From Camillea tinctor (Eukaryota; Ascomycota; Sordariomycetes; Xylariales; Xylariaceae): a DNA stretch of 64,000 nucleotides. Made by a program: the position numbers and the translations under genes. Numbering within the stretch: the stretch's first letter is position 1; each line of letters opens with the position of its first letter. The stretch lies in the NCBI GenBank assembly GCA_022578605.1, contig MU394069.1, forward strand, positions 310,001 to 374,000. The letters are read 5' to 3'. Shown here piece by piece: positions 1 through 12,446 of this stretch. The notes under the pieces are model-generated. The model made no database searches and was not told the origin of the DNA. It saw only the letters and a program-made list of their open reading frames with translations.

Positions 1-3000
1 TAATTAAAAACCAAAAAAAGCAATTTTATTATATAATTTTTTTAAAAAAAGTCGCAAATAACATATACCTGCTTATAATTATTAAGTAGTTTAAAAAAAC
101 ATAAAATAAAAAAAACAATTATATAAAAAAACTATATAACATTTTTAAAAATAAGTTTAAATTCTTTTTAAATATATGTTATATAATTAAAATTTAATAA
201 AGCTAATTTTATGCTATATTTTTAACAATTTTAACAAGTTAAATAGCAATATATTTCTTTTATAATATATTAAAATATTAATGTTTTACTAATATATATT
301 TTATAATAAAACGCTACTTTAATATAAAACAAAATAAAGTTTAATATTACTATAACTAAACAATAACTATATTTTTTAACATAAAAGCAAAAAAAGTTAA
401 TAAAAATAAAACCAATTTAAAAATACTTTAAATTATACTAAATAAACTATTTTTTTATTAAAAAGCATTAAAACCAAAGTTTTAAAAAAAGCAACAGCTA
501 ATTACAACTATATACTAAGCATATTACAACGTTTTTTAACTATAATATATACTTTTTAAGCTAATATATTAATTTAAAAACTTAATTAATAAGCTTAAAA
601 CATTTATTAATATTTATAAAAACATTAAAAATGCTTATTAATACTTTATAATTAAAAAAAACAATAATAATAATAATAATAAAATCTATTAATTTTACAT
701 CGACTATAAATACCATTATAATAATAAAAATAATAAGTACTACTTTAAATAATAAATAAAAACATAAAAGCGTAAATGTTAAATATATAAAAAAAAAAGT
801 ATTAATTAATTAAGCATTTTAAACAAAAATAAAAAAATGTAAAGTTATAATAAAAAAACCGAAAAAAGCAAAGTAAAAAAAATTACGCAACATTTTTAGC
901 AAACTACAAAAAAATTAAAAATGTAACTTTAAAATTAAAAACTAAAAAATAAAATACATATAAATAAAATATACAAAAAAGCAAACAATACATAATAGCA
1001 ACTTACTTATATAATTAAACATTTTAATATTAAATTAAATTAATTTATTAAGTAACAAACTTAATAATTAACACTTTTAATACTAATATTATTTTTATTT
1101 TTAATTAATACGTAAAAACTATATTTTAAAGCATTATGCTAAATATAAAAGCAATAAAAATATTTATAGTTAAAAAAAAGCAATATTAAGCTTTAATTAA
1201 TAAGCACTTTAATAAACATTTAAAAATAAATAGTAATTAAATAAATAAAACAAACATTTATTTTAAAAATAAAAAACTAATAAAATTATTAAGTATAATA
1301 ACAATAAACACTTTATTTAGCTATATAAACTTCTATATTATAAAAACAAATATGCTATTTTTATTATACTTTAAAAACATAAATTACTTAAAAATATACT
1401 TTAATAATATTATTAACTAACTAATATGCAAAAACAAAGTAATTATAAATATTATTCGTAAATAAAAACACTTTTAATTCTAACTAAATAAAGCAATATA
1501 CTTTATAAAAATAAAGCTTTATTATATTTATATTTAATTTAATTACTTATTTATAAATAAATTATATAACTTTTTAAACAAAGCAAAATATAAAATTAAC
1601 ATTAAAAACATTAAAAAAATTAATAAGTTTTGCTATTATTGCTAAATTAAAAATAAAGCACTTTAAAAGTTTAAGTTTAATTTTAAAAACTTCAAAATAA
1701 ACTTTAATTATAAAGTTATTATTAATATTATATACCTTAATAAAAAACCAATTTTATATATTATTAATGCAATAACTAGTTTTTAAGTAGCTTAATTTTT
1801 AAAAACTATCTTAGTAAAAAAAACATAAAAAACCTTTAAAAAATGTTAAATTAACACTTACTTTAACTTATTAAATATTATTATATATAATACTAAAACT
1901 AATTTTAACAGCACTAAATTTTAAAATAAAGCTTAACTTATAAAAATTACATATAAATAAATACTAATAAAAGCGCATTAATTTATTAAAAAAGTTAAAA
2001 AATATTATAAACTTATTTAAAAAGCATATAAAATCATCTTAAAAAAAATATAAAGCTTTAAAACATTTTAATTATAAATAGCAATTAAAGCTATTAATAA
2101 TATAATAAACCTTAACAGCTTAATTCTTACGCTTTTAATTTTTAAAGCATACTTAAAAATTAATATAAATTTACTTTTAATACTTTTACAATTACAAAAA
2201 GCAACCGCAGTTTAAAAAGTAATAATAAAAATTAAAAAAATTAAAGCATAAAAATTAGTAAAAAATGCTATAAACATTTAAAATAGCCTTAATATATAAA
2301 AAACTTTATTAAAATCATTACTTTTAAATAGTAACGTTTTAATTTACAAAAAAAAAAGCAAGTAAAAAAAACTTTATAAAGTTTTAACAATTATAAATAA
2401 AAAAGTAATTATAGCATTTAACGCATTAAGCAAAACTTTTAAATTTAAAAGCTTACATATTAAGCTATATATTTAACTTAAAAAAAACTTAAAACCTTTA
2501 TAAAACTTAATAATTAAACTACTTAAATTACAATTTAACCTTAAAAATTATAAAGTAATACTTAAAAAAAAGTTAAATATTATACATATTTAAAACGCTA
2601 CTTATATAAGCATAAAAAAAAAAAATAATTTAGCTTTAATACTTAAGCTTTAATTTAAAAAAAAAATTATAATTTTTAAAAAATTATATAAAATATTAAA
2701 CTTTATAAAGCTAAATACACTATTTGCAAATAGCATTTTATAACTTATTATATATAATAAAATAGTTTATTAAAATGCTATAGTATTTAAATTATAAATA
2801 ATTTAAAAAATTAAAAAAAAAAACATAGCAGCTTTATATAAAAAGTTTAAATTAATAATATAAAAATATAAAAACTTAAATAAAAAATTTATTATAACAT
2901 ATGCTTTAACTATTTAAAAAACAAGCTAAAAATTAATAATAACTTTAATATTAATATTTTAATAATAAAGTATAAAAGTTATAATCTGCAACATTATAAT

Positions 3001-4950
3001 AGTATATATATAATTAAAAATTTTAATATAACGTATAATTTTTATATATTTATTATTAAAATTAAAAAATAAATATTTTAAAAAAACACTATTACGTATT
3101 ATAAAGTTATTATATAAACTTATAAAATTAAGTATATATTAATTTAAAATATACTTAAAACATTATTAATATAAATTAAGCATAAAACTATTAGCTTTTA
3201 ACTTTTATTTATTAATTATAAAAAAAAGATAACTTTTTAAAATAATAAGCTTATAAATTAATAATATGCTAAATATTAATACTTTAAAATTTTTAAAGAA
3301 AAAAAATAAAGTATTAATTAAAGTTAACATTAAAGCACGTTTTTAAAAAATATTAAAAAATAAAGCAGTTAAAAACTTTAATAAATTGCGCTTAATAATC
3401 TATAAAAAAAAGTACAATATTTTAACTAAATAAAAAAGTTAAGCTAAAAAATTAAAATTATTAAACTTTAAAGCTTTTAATATAATTAAAAAATATATAA
3501 AGCAAAAAGCTTAAAAAGCTTACATTTTTTTTATTTACTAACTAAAAGCAGCTTTTAACTACTTAATAGTTATATAACACATAAAACTTAATATTAAAAA
3601 AGTTAAAATTTTAAATATTTAAATTTAATAGTAAATAACTAATAAAAAGCATAATTTTAACTTTATTACTTTTAACTTAAAAAACCTTTACTTATATGTG
3701 TTTATAAATAGTTTATTTATTAATAATAAAAATATAAATTTATAAATTAATTACTTTATTATATTAAAAAATAAAAAACTTATAATATAAAATAATAAGT
3801 TAAAAATTACAAGCAATATAATTTATTAGTTTTTTATTAAATATAAGTAAATAACGCGCAGTATACTTGCAAATAAAATTTATAAAATAGTTTAAAAGTT
3901 CGATATTAAATACGTAATATATTAAATATTTAATACGATTATAAACTGCATATTTTACTTAAAAATCCTTTTTATACTTTATATTAACTTATTTTCTTTA
4001 TATTAATGCTTCGTATAAATAAAAACTACCTATAAAAAAAAACTTATAATTAACTTAATAGCTTTATAGCAATTATATAAAAATTAAAAAATCGATAATA
4101 TTTAATAGATTTACGAAAGTTATAACTTAGTAAATATAATAATAAAGGCAGCACTTAATAAAGCAATAAAAACGTTAATTGAAAAAAATTAAATTGTAAT
4201 TAAATTAAAAAAATAAGTTAAATAAAAAGTAGTATAGTAAGTTTGTAATTTTTTTGCAAAAAAAAATAAAGTAAGTAATAGTTGCATAACATAAATAAAA
4301 AGTTACAATATACCTTATATATAAATAAGTTGCGCTTTTTTATATAATTTCAATTAAATAGTTCCTTTTTTAAACATAAATATACAACCGTTTCTTATAC
4401 TTATTATTTTTATCTTTTTTAATACGTACACTTACTAATAATAATGCTATAAAAATCCCATAGTAAGGCTGTTTTTTCCATTGTAATAAACAGCATATTT
4501 ACTTTTATTCATTGTATTTTATTTTGTAATTTTTAAAATTTTAATTTTATTTGCCATACTTTTAATTTTTTATATTTGTTATTAGCTTTTTAACTTTAAC
4601 TAATCTTAAACCTTTTACTTGCTAAAAACAGCATTGGCATTTAAGTTTTTTAGTATTATATAATGCTTTAATATTTTTAGCGATATTTAATTTGTAAAAT
4701 CTTTTAACTAACTTAATAATAAATTAACAATTTTAATACTTTTATATATTTATAAAATACTTGTAAATAATAGTAAATATATTGTATTAATTAATATTTT
4801 TTAATATTTTTTAATAATGTAGATTAAATATTATAATATCGGATTAGCATAGCGTGCGTGTAAATTAAAGCCGAATTTTATTTTGTTAAGCCATTATAAA
4901 TGTGTATATACTGCAATAAGAAATTAAAAAAACTAAAAAAACATAAATTT
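1..4950. repeat. Extremely AT-rich, mutated repeat block (RIP-like relic)
   Basis: No open frame survives; TAA and TAG occur in every frame. Composition is overwhelmingly A/T to about 4100, and relaxes between about 3850 and 4950, where GA and GG reappear. Almost every remaining G on the + strand is followed by C or T, and most C follow a purine, while CpA and TpG are still present. That differs from classical RIP, which removes CpA/TpG. The block probably was a transposable element inactivated by C-to-T mutation; its family cannot be read any more. The composition changes sharply near 4950. Confidence 0.85.
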
Positions 4951-6330
4951 TACAGCTTTCACTATATAAATTAATGTAGATAATAATGTAGTATTAAGAG
5001 CATAGGGGGGTAATGTGTGTTGTAAAGATGATAGTTTCGCTAACTACAGAATAAACCGGTCAAATCCTTATATAGGGGCTACAGCCCCACACTACCCTTG
5101 CTAGTAGTGACTTTAGCGGTGAAGAGGGGAAAGCTCTCGGGGGGAGGAACTAGACCTATGTCTGAATATCATCGGTAAGACTCAAGAGATCTAGCCCCTA
5201 TCTTATAATCACGTTTTGGACAGTTCTTTAACATACATATCATGACTATAGATCGGACATTTGTGTTTGATGCGGAGGGTATTATTGTTATGACATATAG
5301 ATTAGTTAGGCCTAACATTACATTTCAATATATACCTAGGTATATATATATATCAAATTTAAGCGTGACATAATTATATCAACATGCAAACAGCAATACT
5401 TAAGTTGGACACATTGAATTATGTACCTTCAAGTATACGTCCATGCCGATCTCTGATACCATTACTTCAGACACCTTACATAATCTAACACTCGTACAGA
5501 TCGGAATCCAATAAAAAGAAGGATAAGATCCCAAAGGGGAAACAAAGGCTTGTGCCGTACCGTCGGGTACGCTTGCTTCCAGCAAGGGTTTGTCCATAGA
5601 AGGTCTTCTCACCATTGGATACCATCGCAGATACTAGCTCGTTCAAAGGACGGACCGGGAGGCGAATCACACCCCCTCATGTTAGTAGATCTTATACATT
5701 GAGCACTAATGCCAGCGATTTATCTCTTGGCATCCATTACTCCAGTGTATTTCGCGTATTACCAAGACGCATATTGCGTCAGGAGAGACTAGATATTTGT
5801 TTGGCGCGTTTCCTCCAGCTTAAGGTCAAAAACCTCGGACAGAGTTAACTACCTTAAAGTTTGCTCCTCCTTTAACAGTCCATATATTTATCTAATTATT
5901 AGATATTCAGATTTTTCCTATTCCCCTTCTCAAGTCCGCGAGGGCCTATTCCTAAGGCATACTGCCAAAAGTCTCTAACATTGATTCCTAGGTAGGTGGT
6001 TTCAGGGATTTCAATATTCGAAAAGTAACTGCAGTAGCCCGGTTGTTCAACTTGTTCCTAATAATATGGATTTCAAACGAGTTTGTATGACCAACATCTC
6101 TCACCTACATCGTGATTCCACATTCCCTTTACTCTTACTAAGAACCGCGGCCTGAAAAGTCTCGTAATCCGTACATTTCATGAACCGAGTAATATGTCCT
6201 GCTTATTTTTTTTCCCACGTAAATACTCCTTGTCCAACGCCTTGAATCGTTCAGTCGTGCATACCACTTGCTTTTACCGTTGATGACTATTACCCAAAAT
6301 CCATGCGATTATTACTTCGTCTGCCCGTCA
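4951..6330. other. Intergenic transition zone without a convincing gene
   Basis: Composition returns to normal for the window. Open frames around 5400-5850 are short, overlap on both strands and show no recognisable motif, so they are not called. A small stem-loop (5075-5088, GGGGC paired with GCCCC) followed by ACAC lies here and resembles the end of the LTR-like repeats found further right. Confidence 0.6.
5060..5110 (+). repeat. Terminal-hairpin relic beside the AT-rich block
   Basis: A 5-bp G/C stem (75-79 paired with 84-88, plus 5000) with a four-base loop is followed by ACAC. The same arrangement, G-rich 5-bp stem, CTAT/TTAT loop, C-rich arm, ACACA, occurs at 50470-50488 and 57962-57980, each inside a longer repeat. 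Here the flanking sequence is too diverged to align, so assignment to the same element is inference. Confidence 0.35.
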
Positions 6331-7131
6331 CTACCTTCCCAATCCGCATATCCAACTGCCAGTCACCCAGACACCCGTGCACGACCATGTTTGAGTACTA
6401 AAGTCGCAATTCCCGTAGAAAATGTTGTCGGGTCCGTACTCGAGCCATGTGTTGCCTCCACAGCCTTGCCACGTATACGTGATGTTGTTTTCCAATGTGA
6501 ACGGGCGATTGCACGGGTTTACGTCCTCGGGCACGGTCTCCTCGTAGTGGCAATATTCATCCGAGGCGCCGGTGACCTCGAATGCCATATTTGTGGTCAC
6601 GTTAGTGGTCCGGTCTCTCACCGTCCCAAGCCACACATTGTTCGTAGGCGATGGCACCGTGGTGCTTGTCGCAGTCGGAGTACTGTTTAGTATTGGATTA
6701 GCCAAGCTGATGCGTGTCAGAATCTGCATGATGGCGCCTGCCTACCTGGCAGTGGACGTTGTCTGAGTGGCACTAGCAGCTGTAGAGCTTCTATACTCTT
6801 GTGATTTTATCCCCCCTACTACCCCGCCCACAATGGCTCCTATGACTATTATAATACTAACAACGATAACGAGTAAGTGTCGTTTCCACCATGGCGCTGG
6901 CTTCGGTTCGGGTTCGTCTTCGATTGGTGGCACGGGCTCTGGATCTGTGGGATATTGGTAGGGGACGACGAATTTATCTACCGGCTGCTCTATCGTCTCG
7001 AGGGTAGAGTAGTCAATCGTCACGGGCTCGAGTGTCGAATAGCTTTTCGTGCCGGCTTGGGTAAAACTTTGCGGCTGTGTGTTCGTGAAAGCGGACTTCT
7101 CCCCATTATTTGATGCCTCTAGATAGCTCAT
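6331..7131 (-). CDS. Single-pass membrane protein with cysteine-rich exterior domain (hypothetical)
   Basis: Two exons: 7131-6746 and 6682-6331, joined across a 63-nt intron (6683-6745) that keeps the frame and carries a CTAAAC branch-like site. A 39-nt alternative acceptor would add eight residues. The product is 245 residues from the preferred Met (MSYLEAS...); an in-frame Met 16 codons upstream, at 7179, would give 261. Residues 1-82 are polar and Pro/Glu-rich with an imperfect YSTLE duplication. A basic stop (WWKRH) precedes one long Val/Ile/Gly transmembrane helix at about 85-108, then a Ser/Thr-rich stalk and a compact C-terminal domain with about seven cysteines, expected outside the cell. 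This layout is common among fungal proteins of unknown role. I do not recognise a catalytic motif. It stands alone in a gene-poor stretch next to the AT-rich block. Confidence 0.6.
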
Positions 7132-7179
7132 GATTCCAATATTACGATCTTCTCCTGTTGTGAGACTCGCACGAAGCAA

Positions 7180-10100
7180 GTGATCTCGGTCCGCTAGCGA
7201 TTTTAGGTGCTGAAGTGAACATGCTTAATCATTTTTTCTCTTTTGAGTCAGCGGGGGAGGGGATATTGGGATAGTAAAACAAATTACAAGCATCTGCCAT
7301 AGAGAGGTCATGGGAGCCTCACCATTAGAGGCATGATTTCCTGTTTGGGCGTTGTCGTACGCATGCGCCAATGGTAGCACACAATTAGGATCGCTGGCGT
7401 CAGCGGTCATCACAAATAAACCGTTGAACAAGACAAAGGTCCGCAACAACCTTCCCAGTATTGATTGAAGGATCAACTGTGCAGAGTCCGAACGATATAC
7501 CATGCAATAATAAGAACACTTCACAGTTAATCGGGCCGCAATACAGAAGTCAATTGGTCAGAGCTCCCGAAGGACGTGGCGTGAGCGGCTCTAGCCTATA
7601 GCTTCACGTTAGAATCTTGAACCGATGAATCTAAAGAATAGAGCCCGATCATATACATAAATAACCATATGGCAATTATTAATAAACTGATGATTGGATA
7701 CTAGTGTATTGATTTTTAGCCTCACTCTCCATATATACCCCGGACCGGCATCTTAATGGGTATGAGATCTTAGTCATTATGCGTGTGATAGATGTATTAA
7801 TAGATTAAATGTCCTAGCCCCCAGTCTATTTTCCTTGCCTGAGCTTATGGACGTATTAGTAGATAAATGTTAAATCAACCCTCAGCTTGACATATATAAT
7901 TGCCAATTCACAATCGTTCAAGTTTTCAAAAGACTCAAAACTTTTTGACATTGCTCTCCTCCCGTTTACGTGTAAGCTAGAAGAGTTCTGTAATCCTGCG
8001 TGAAAGCTAGTTTATTTCACAGCATATAGGTAGATAACACTATTCAGAGGATCGAGGATGCAATGCTGTGGAGTGCTAAATTCATATACTGGACTCAATG
8101 CCTGTATTTTGCGAAGTAATCGATACTGGTATTTACCTGCTCGCCTTGGCAGCTGAGAACATCCCAATGGACATGGACCCCACATAAGTTTAGGCAAATG
8201 GGTGCTCATAGAAACAGGGGATGTACGTAGTTACCAGCGTCTTCATATAATAAACATGAGAGTTGTTTGGGGGCGCAAAAAAGTGCTGACAGAAACCTGG
8301 CCACCGAAATCTTTTGCCCCGGATAGCCTCCATCACTCTGAAATGTCTAAAATTCATATTTCAAAAAGCTTCAATCAAAATATACTGTAGATAATACAAG
8401 GTGCCATGGGGTTTTTTTACATTAAGCACAATACTGACAACGGTTATAATTACAACACTATACTTGTTCTTATCTAATATAAGCGCATGACTAGTTTCAT
8501 CATTTGCTACTGCAAGTTTATCAACGCCATAATGGATTGTGATTCAAGTAAATGACCCGCGTTAAGGTTTGTCACAATGGATATTATATCATAAGGGGCA
8601 TGCCTGTACGTACTTAAGAGGGAGCAAAGAAGAAACTATTATCCGATAATATGTTGCTGGCTAGGTACTTGAGGAAAGGGGTATAATGAAGGTTTCTAGT
8701 CCAGAGGAGAGTCTCGTAGAGGGACCTAAGCCGAGGTAGAGATAGATGCATGAATGATAAGTGGACCGGGTAGTATGGATCATGATCCTCCAGTGTGATG
8801 GCAATCCCATTTTCAGTATAAGTTGCGATATCCCAGGTAATTGCAGTTGTAGGCTACACAGTTCCCCACACGACTGCATGCCTACCTCTGACTATAATTA
8901 CCTATCTTATGACAGTAGCATATAAGTCCTTTTGAGTCAATCTCAACGCGACATATAGAACTTCGAGTATGAGCTGTAGTGAAACCACATTAGAGAGTAT
9001 ATATTACAAGTCATAAGTAGAACAAGTCCAGTCTACGTCGTCAATCTTCTACCCTAGTATAATTTAATTCGATACTCTTTGTCAAATATGGAATACGACG
9101 TATGGGTGCTCATGTGACCCTTTTATGGGTATGTAGGGCTGCCATTTGGGAGGAAAATCCTATATATATCCATTTTTCCTCATTCAAAGAGCTGTTTCTT
9201 CATAGCATCTGAAATGTGTCTAAAGTCCACCAAGATACAGGTCAAGAAGACTCTTTTGGCATCTAATGTAGCGCAAACAGCACTTTTAAGGAGCTCGACA
9301 AGACATAAAGTGAATAATAACCCAGAATGGGTTATTGTTCAATATGTAGATCGTTTCATCTCATAATCACAACCTTCTGGATCAAATTCGCGGGCATGAG
9401 GTAGAACGACACGGGAGGATATCGGATTATTGATTATAGTGAGTGACTTCGAGGCCTAGGAGAAATCAAATTCACTATTCAGTCCCGATCCACCACGATG
9501 ATTCACGGTGAGCTCCGCGATCTAGAGATACTCAGCAATTTAGGGGCTCTGACTTCTACATATCCTATTAGGAAGATGATATTATTTCTAGAGGCTCTTC
9601 CAAGTGTTCGGGTTTCTCAATCTCGAAAGATACGACTACACAGATTGTTAGAGTGATTACTACTAGGTAAAGGCTACCTATGCCCTCGCACCCGCCACCA
9701 AACAACTTCGCACTTTCCAAACATTGACAGCACATCTACACTATAGTGGTTGTAAAATGGTAGATATCTAGTGAACGAAGTGATCACGTTAGACCACCAA
9801 TACGAATACCTGAAAAATTTAGGTATCAAGACTTGACATATATGTGGCAATTAGCCCCTATACACAGTACGCCATAATATAGTTTTTAGACCCCAATCGT
9901 TAAACTGTTTTCCGATATACAATGCACTAATCAAAAGAAGGCCATGTTATGGACTTCCTAACCGACCTCCTATCGATGTATAGTAATAACATCCGATGGT
10001 TTCTATGAGAATCTGATGAATTTTGTATCGATGTAACACATTAAATTTTGGGCCCCCAAAACTAGGTAAGTCACCTAACCTAGTTAGATGTTTTTATTTA

Positions 10101-12153
10101 TGAAGTTATTGGCAAATGCCTTGAACTTCTTACGGTGCGCAATAAAGAATAATATATTTCTTTTCTCGCTACAAGGTAGGGATGATATTGGATGATTGCA
10201 CCTGGTCAATTCGCTTTTGTCGAATTCAGGCACTGCACTAGCCGGAGTTCATATAGGAAAGGCTAGAATTTTTGGTCTGTCTCAAAGTTTGGTTCGCGAT
10301 CTATTCAAGAATTTGATATTGACGTTTAGAGCTTACTCTATGCATCATATAGGGCTGCATGCAGTGCAGGTAAATCTCCTTTTACAGACGAGCTAATAGT
10401 AAGATACCAATAGCGTTCATAGGAATCGAACCTACACTTACTATTAACCCACCAAGTTTTACAAGCCACTCACACGGCAAACCATACAGGTAAGCTTTAA
10501 ACTTCGTTTTAGTAGCCTCCATGTACAAGACAGAATCAAGATAAGTGGGATATATGCCCACGAACGTGGCTGACACTTGAATATTGCACAGAGAGCCATA
10601 CATACAATGCTTAAAATAACAGGGTTATTGATAGTATTTACTTAGTTATTAGGTAAGTACCTAGGTAGACACGATAATATTCCCGAAAGAGACGATATTG
10701 GCTTGGAATCCCAAACCCCCTAAAGAGCAAAACCAAACAGTAATTAAGCTGGGTCTTTCTTGTATTGTTCCTATTCTGCTTTCTTTCTATTTTAAGTCCC
10801 AGAGGACTACGTAATAATAGGGCCAAGCGCCGATCGGGGGGAACTGTCAGCTGCTGAGTGCTTCCTTCGGTGCTGACGGGCCGCAACTCTAAGTACGGGA
10901 GGACCGGAGGAAGGGGGAGAGGGAACGCGTTCATCGTCTGGAGATAATCCGAGAATTTTGGAATCCCATTGCTTCTATGGCATGGTGCACGTATTATATA
11001 CGTAAATGCTTACATCTGTAATGGGGCTTGCGATGTACAAAATCAATAATTACATTATACACTATCACAACGCGTTTTATTGAAACTTGTGATATATGAC
11101 TAAGACGATATTATTTTTATTACTTACCTAACATTAGATAGGTCTTATCCTGCGAGGAGCTCGGGCGTTTCTACATGTTTATTTGAATACTGTGTAAAAC
11201 TCTCTTGTTACAAGGCAGTGGGAAGTGAACAGAATGGCTCGACCAAAATTTTAGCATTACGGATTGTATACCAAGGCAAGTGAAGCAAGGCAGGCATGTG
11301 GAATGGTGTCATTTTGTGTGTTGCACTGCAAGAGAGCTTGCTCACCGCATCCCAGTCGCCCATGGTAACCTGACCCCCAACGTATGTATGAATGAACATT
11401 CTCGAAGCTCGCGTTTCGACCCGTGTGCTCACGAATGAGGCCATCACAGGATCAAGAAGCGGCAGCATTAGCGCAGATTACATGTGATAGCTTCATGCTT
11501 CCCCTCTCTCCTCCTGTAAAAAGGGTGAGCACAAGATAGATAAATACGAGATATGGACCAACCACCGCGCAGGGAGGAGACGCAGTGGGCAGCACAGATT
11601 CGATTCACCATAAGCCCGTATTCAATTATTCTCGCTAAATTCAGCTTGTTGTTTCCATATCGTAATTGAGGGTCTCTCTCCTATTCTTTATCCTTTTCCG
11701 TCTTTTTGGCCCGGAGCTCAATAGCCGGTTCTAGACTAAAGGTCCTAGCTCCTAATATCTATCTACAACTTATTGTTGAGAACCAACCAAACTGCTCCCC
11801 GTCAGTAATCCGGTAACATATTCCGATGACCACAATGTTCTCTCGTGATGAATTGAGTCAAGTAACTCCGCCGTATGCGAGAATAGTAACAAAAAAAAAG
11901 AAAAGAAAATGCACGTTTTCCTCCTCGTAGTGTTCACACCGGTGCCCAATGCAAAAGGGGGAAAATAGAAACCCTGTATATACGAAACCCCACCCAACGC
12001 CGTCTTCACCCCGGTTTTTTTTTTTTACCCCCTTTCTAATAACGCCGGTGCTATGCAAAAAAGTTTTTCTCGTAAACAAATGATTCTAGTCGTAGTGGTG
12101 AATTCGGTCAATTCCGGACCTCGTCTTATTTTTATTTTTTTTTTTTTTTATTC
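7180..12153. other. Gene-poor intergenic DNA
   Basis: Nearly 5 kb with only scattered short frames. A frame on the minus strand at 11208-11468 (86 codons) reads somewhat protein-like in its first 40 residues, but has no motif, signal or credible splice partner. Repeated TAGGTA/TACCTA words occur around 10650-10670. Long T tracts lie at 12021-12028 and 12131-12150, just behind the stop of the small secreted gene. I see no RNA gene that folds completely. Confidence 0.5.
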
Positions 12154-12446
12154 TCATCGGGTGTTGTAGCGCAGTCCCGACGCGAGGTTTTGCCGTATCC
12201 GCTCCTCGTCCATGGCGACGACCACATCGTTTTTGCAAAACCCGTAGCTGCAGCAGGACTCGGGCGAGATCTCGCCCCGTAGTATGGCGTCGCGCTTAGA
12301 CTGGAAATAGAAAATATGTTAGTACTAAATTGCTACATAGAGGATCGGGGAAAACGTACGTCGGGACAGGGAACGGGTGAGCCTTGGACTAGACCCCCGA
12401 GCGACACCATGGCCATTGCGGCTGATAGGATGAAGTTGATTTGCAT
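12154..12446 (-). CDS. Small secreted cysteine peptide precursor with kexin-type site
   Basis: Two exons, 12446-12360 and 12300-12154, flank a textbook 59-nt intron (12301-12359): GTACGT donor, TACTAAC branch site, TTCCAG acceptor. The spliced product has 77 residues. Residues 1-22 form a signal peptide (MQINFILSAAMAMVSLGG, then LVQG) with likely cleavage near Gly22-Ser23. A short proregion with one cysteine (PCPD) ends in Ser-Lys-Arg, a kexin-type processing site at residues 30-32. The mature part of about 45 residues carries a compact CCSYGFC motif (residues 45-51) and an acidic, basic-tailed helix. The cysteine spacing superficially resembles small disulfide peptides, but homology to any toxin family cannot be claimed. 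It could be an effector, antimicrobial or signalling peptide. No neighbour hints at its role. Both exons are too short to stand out without splicing. Confidence 0.62.

Noticed and set aside
10385..10480. tRNA-like signal on the minus strand (B-box GGTTCGATTCC at 10422-10432 with a 5-bp T-stem)
   Set aside because: The T-arm is perfect, but no matching 5' acceptor strand (AGCGTTC) or cloverleaf lies upstream and the A-box is poor. At best a tRNA-derived relic.
11208..11468. An 86-codon minus-strand frame
   Set aside because: Reads partly protein-like but has no family, signal peptide or splice partner.
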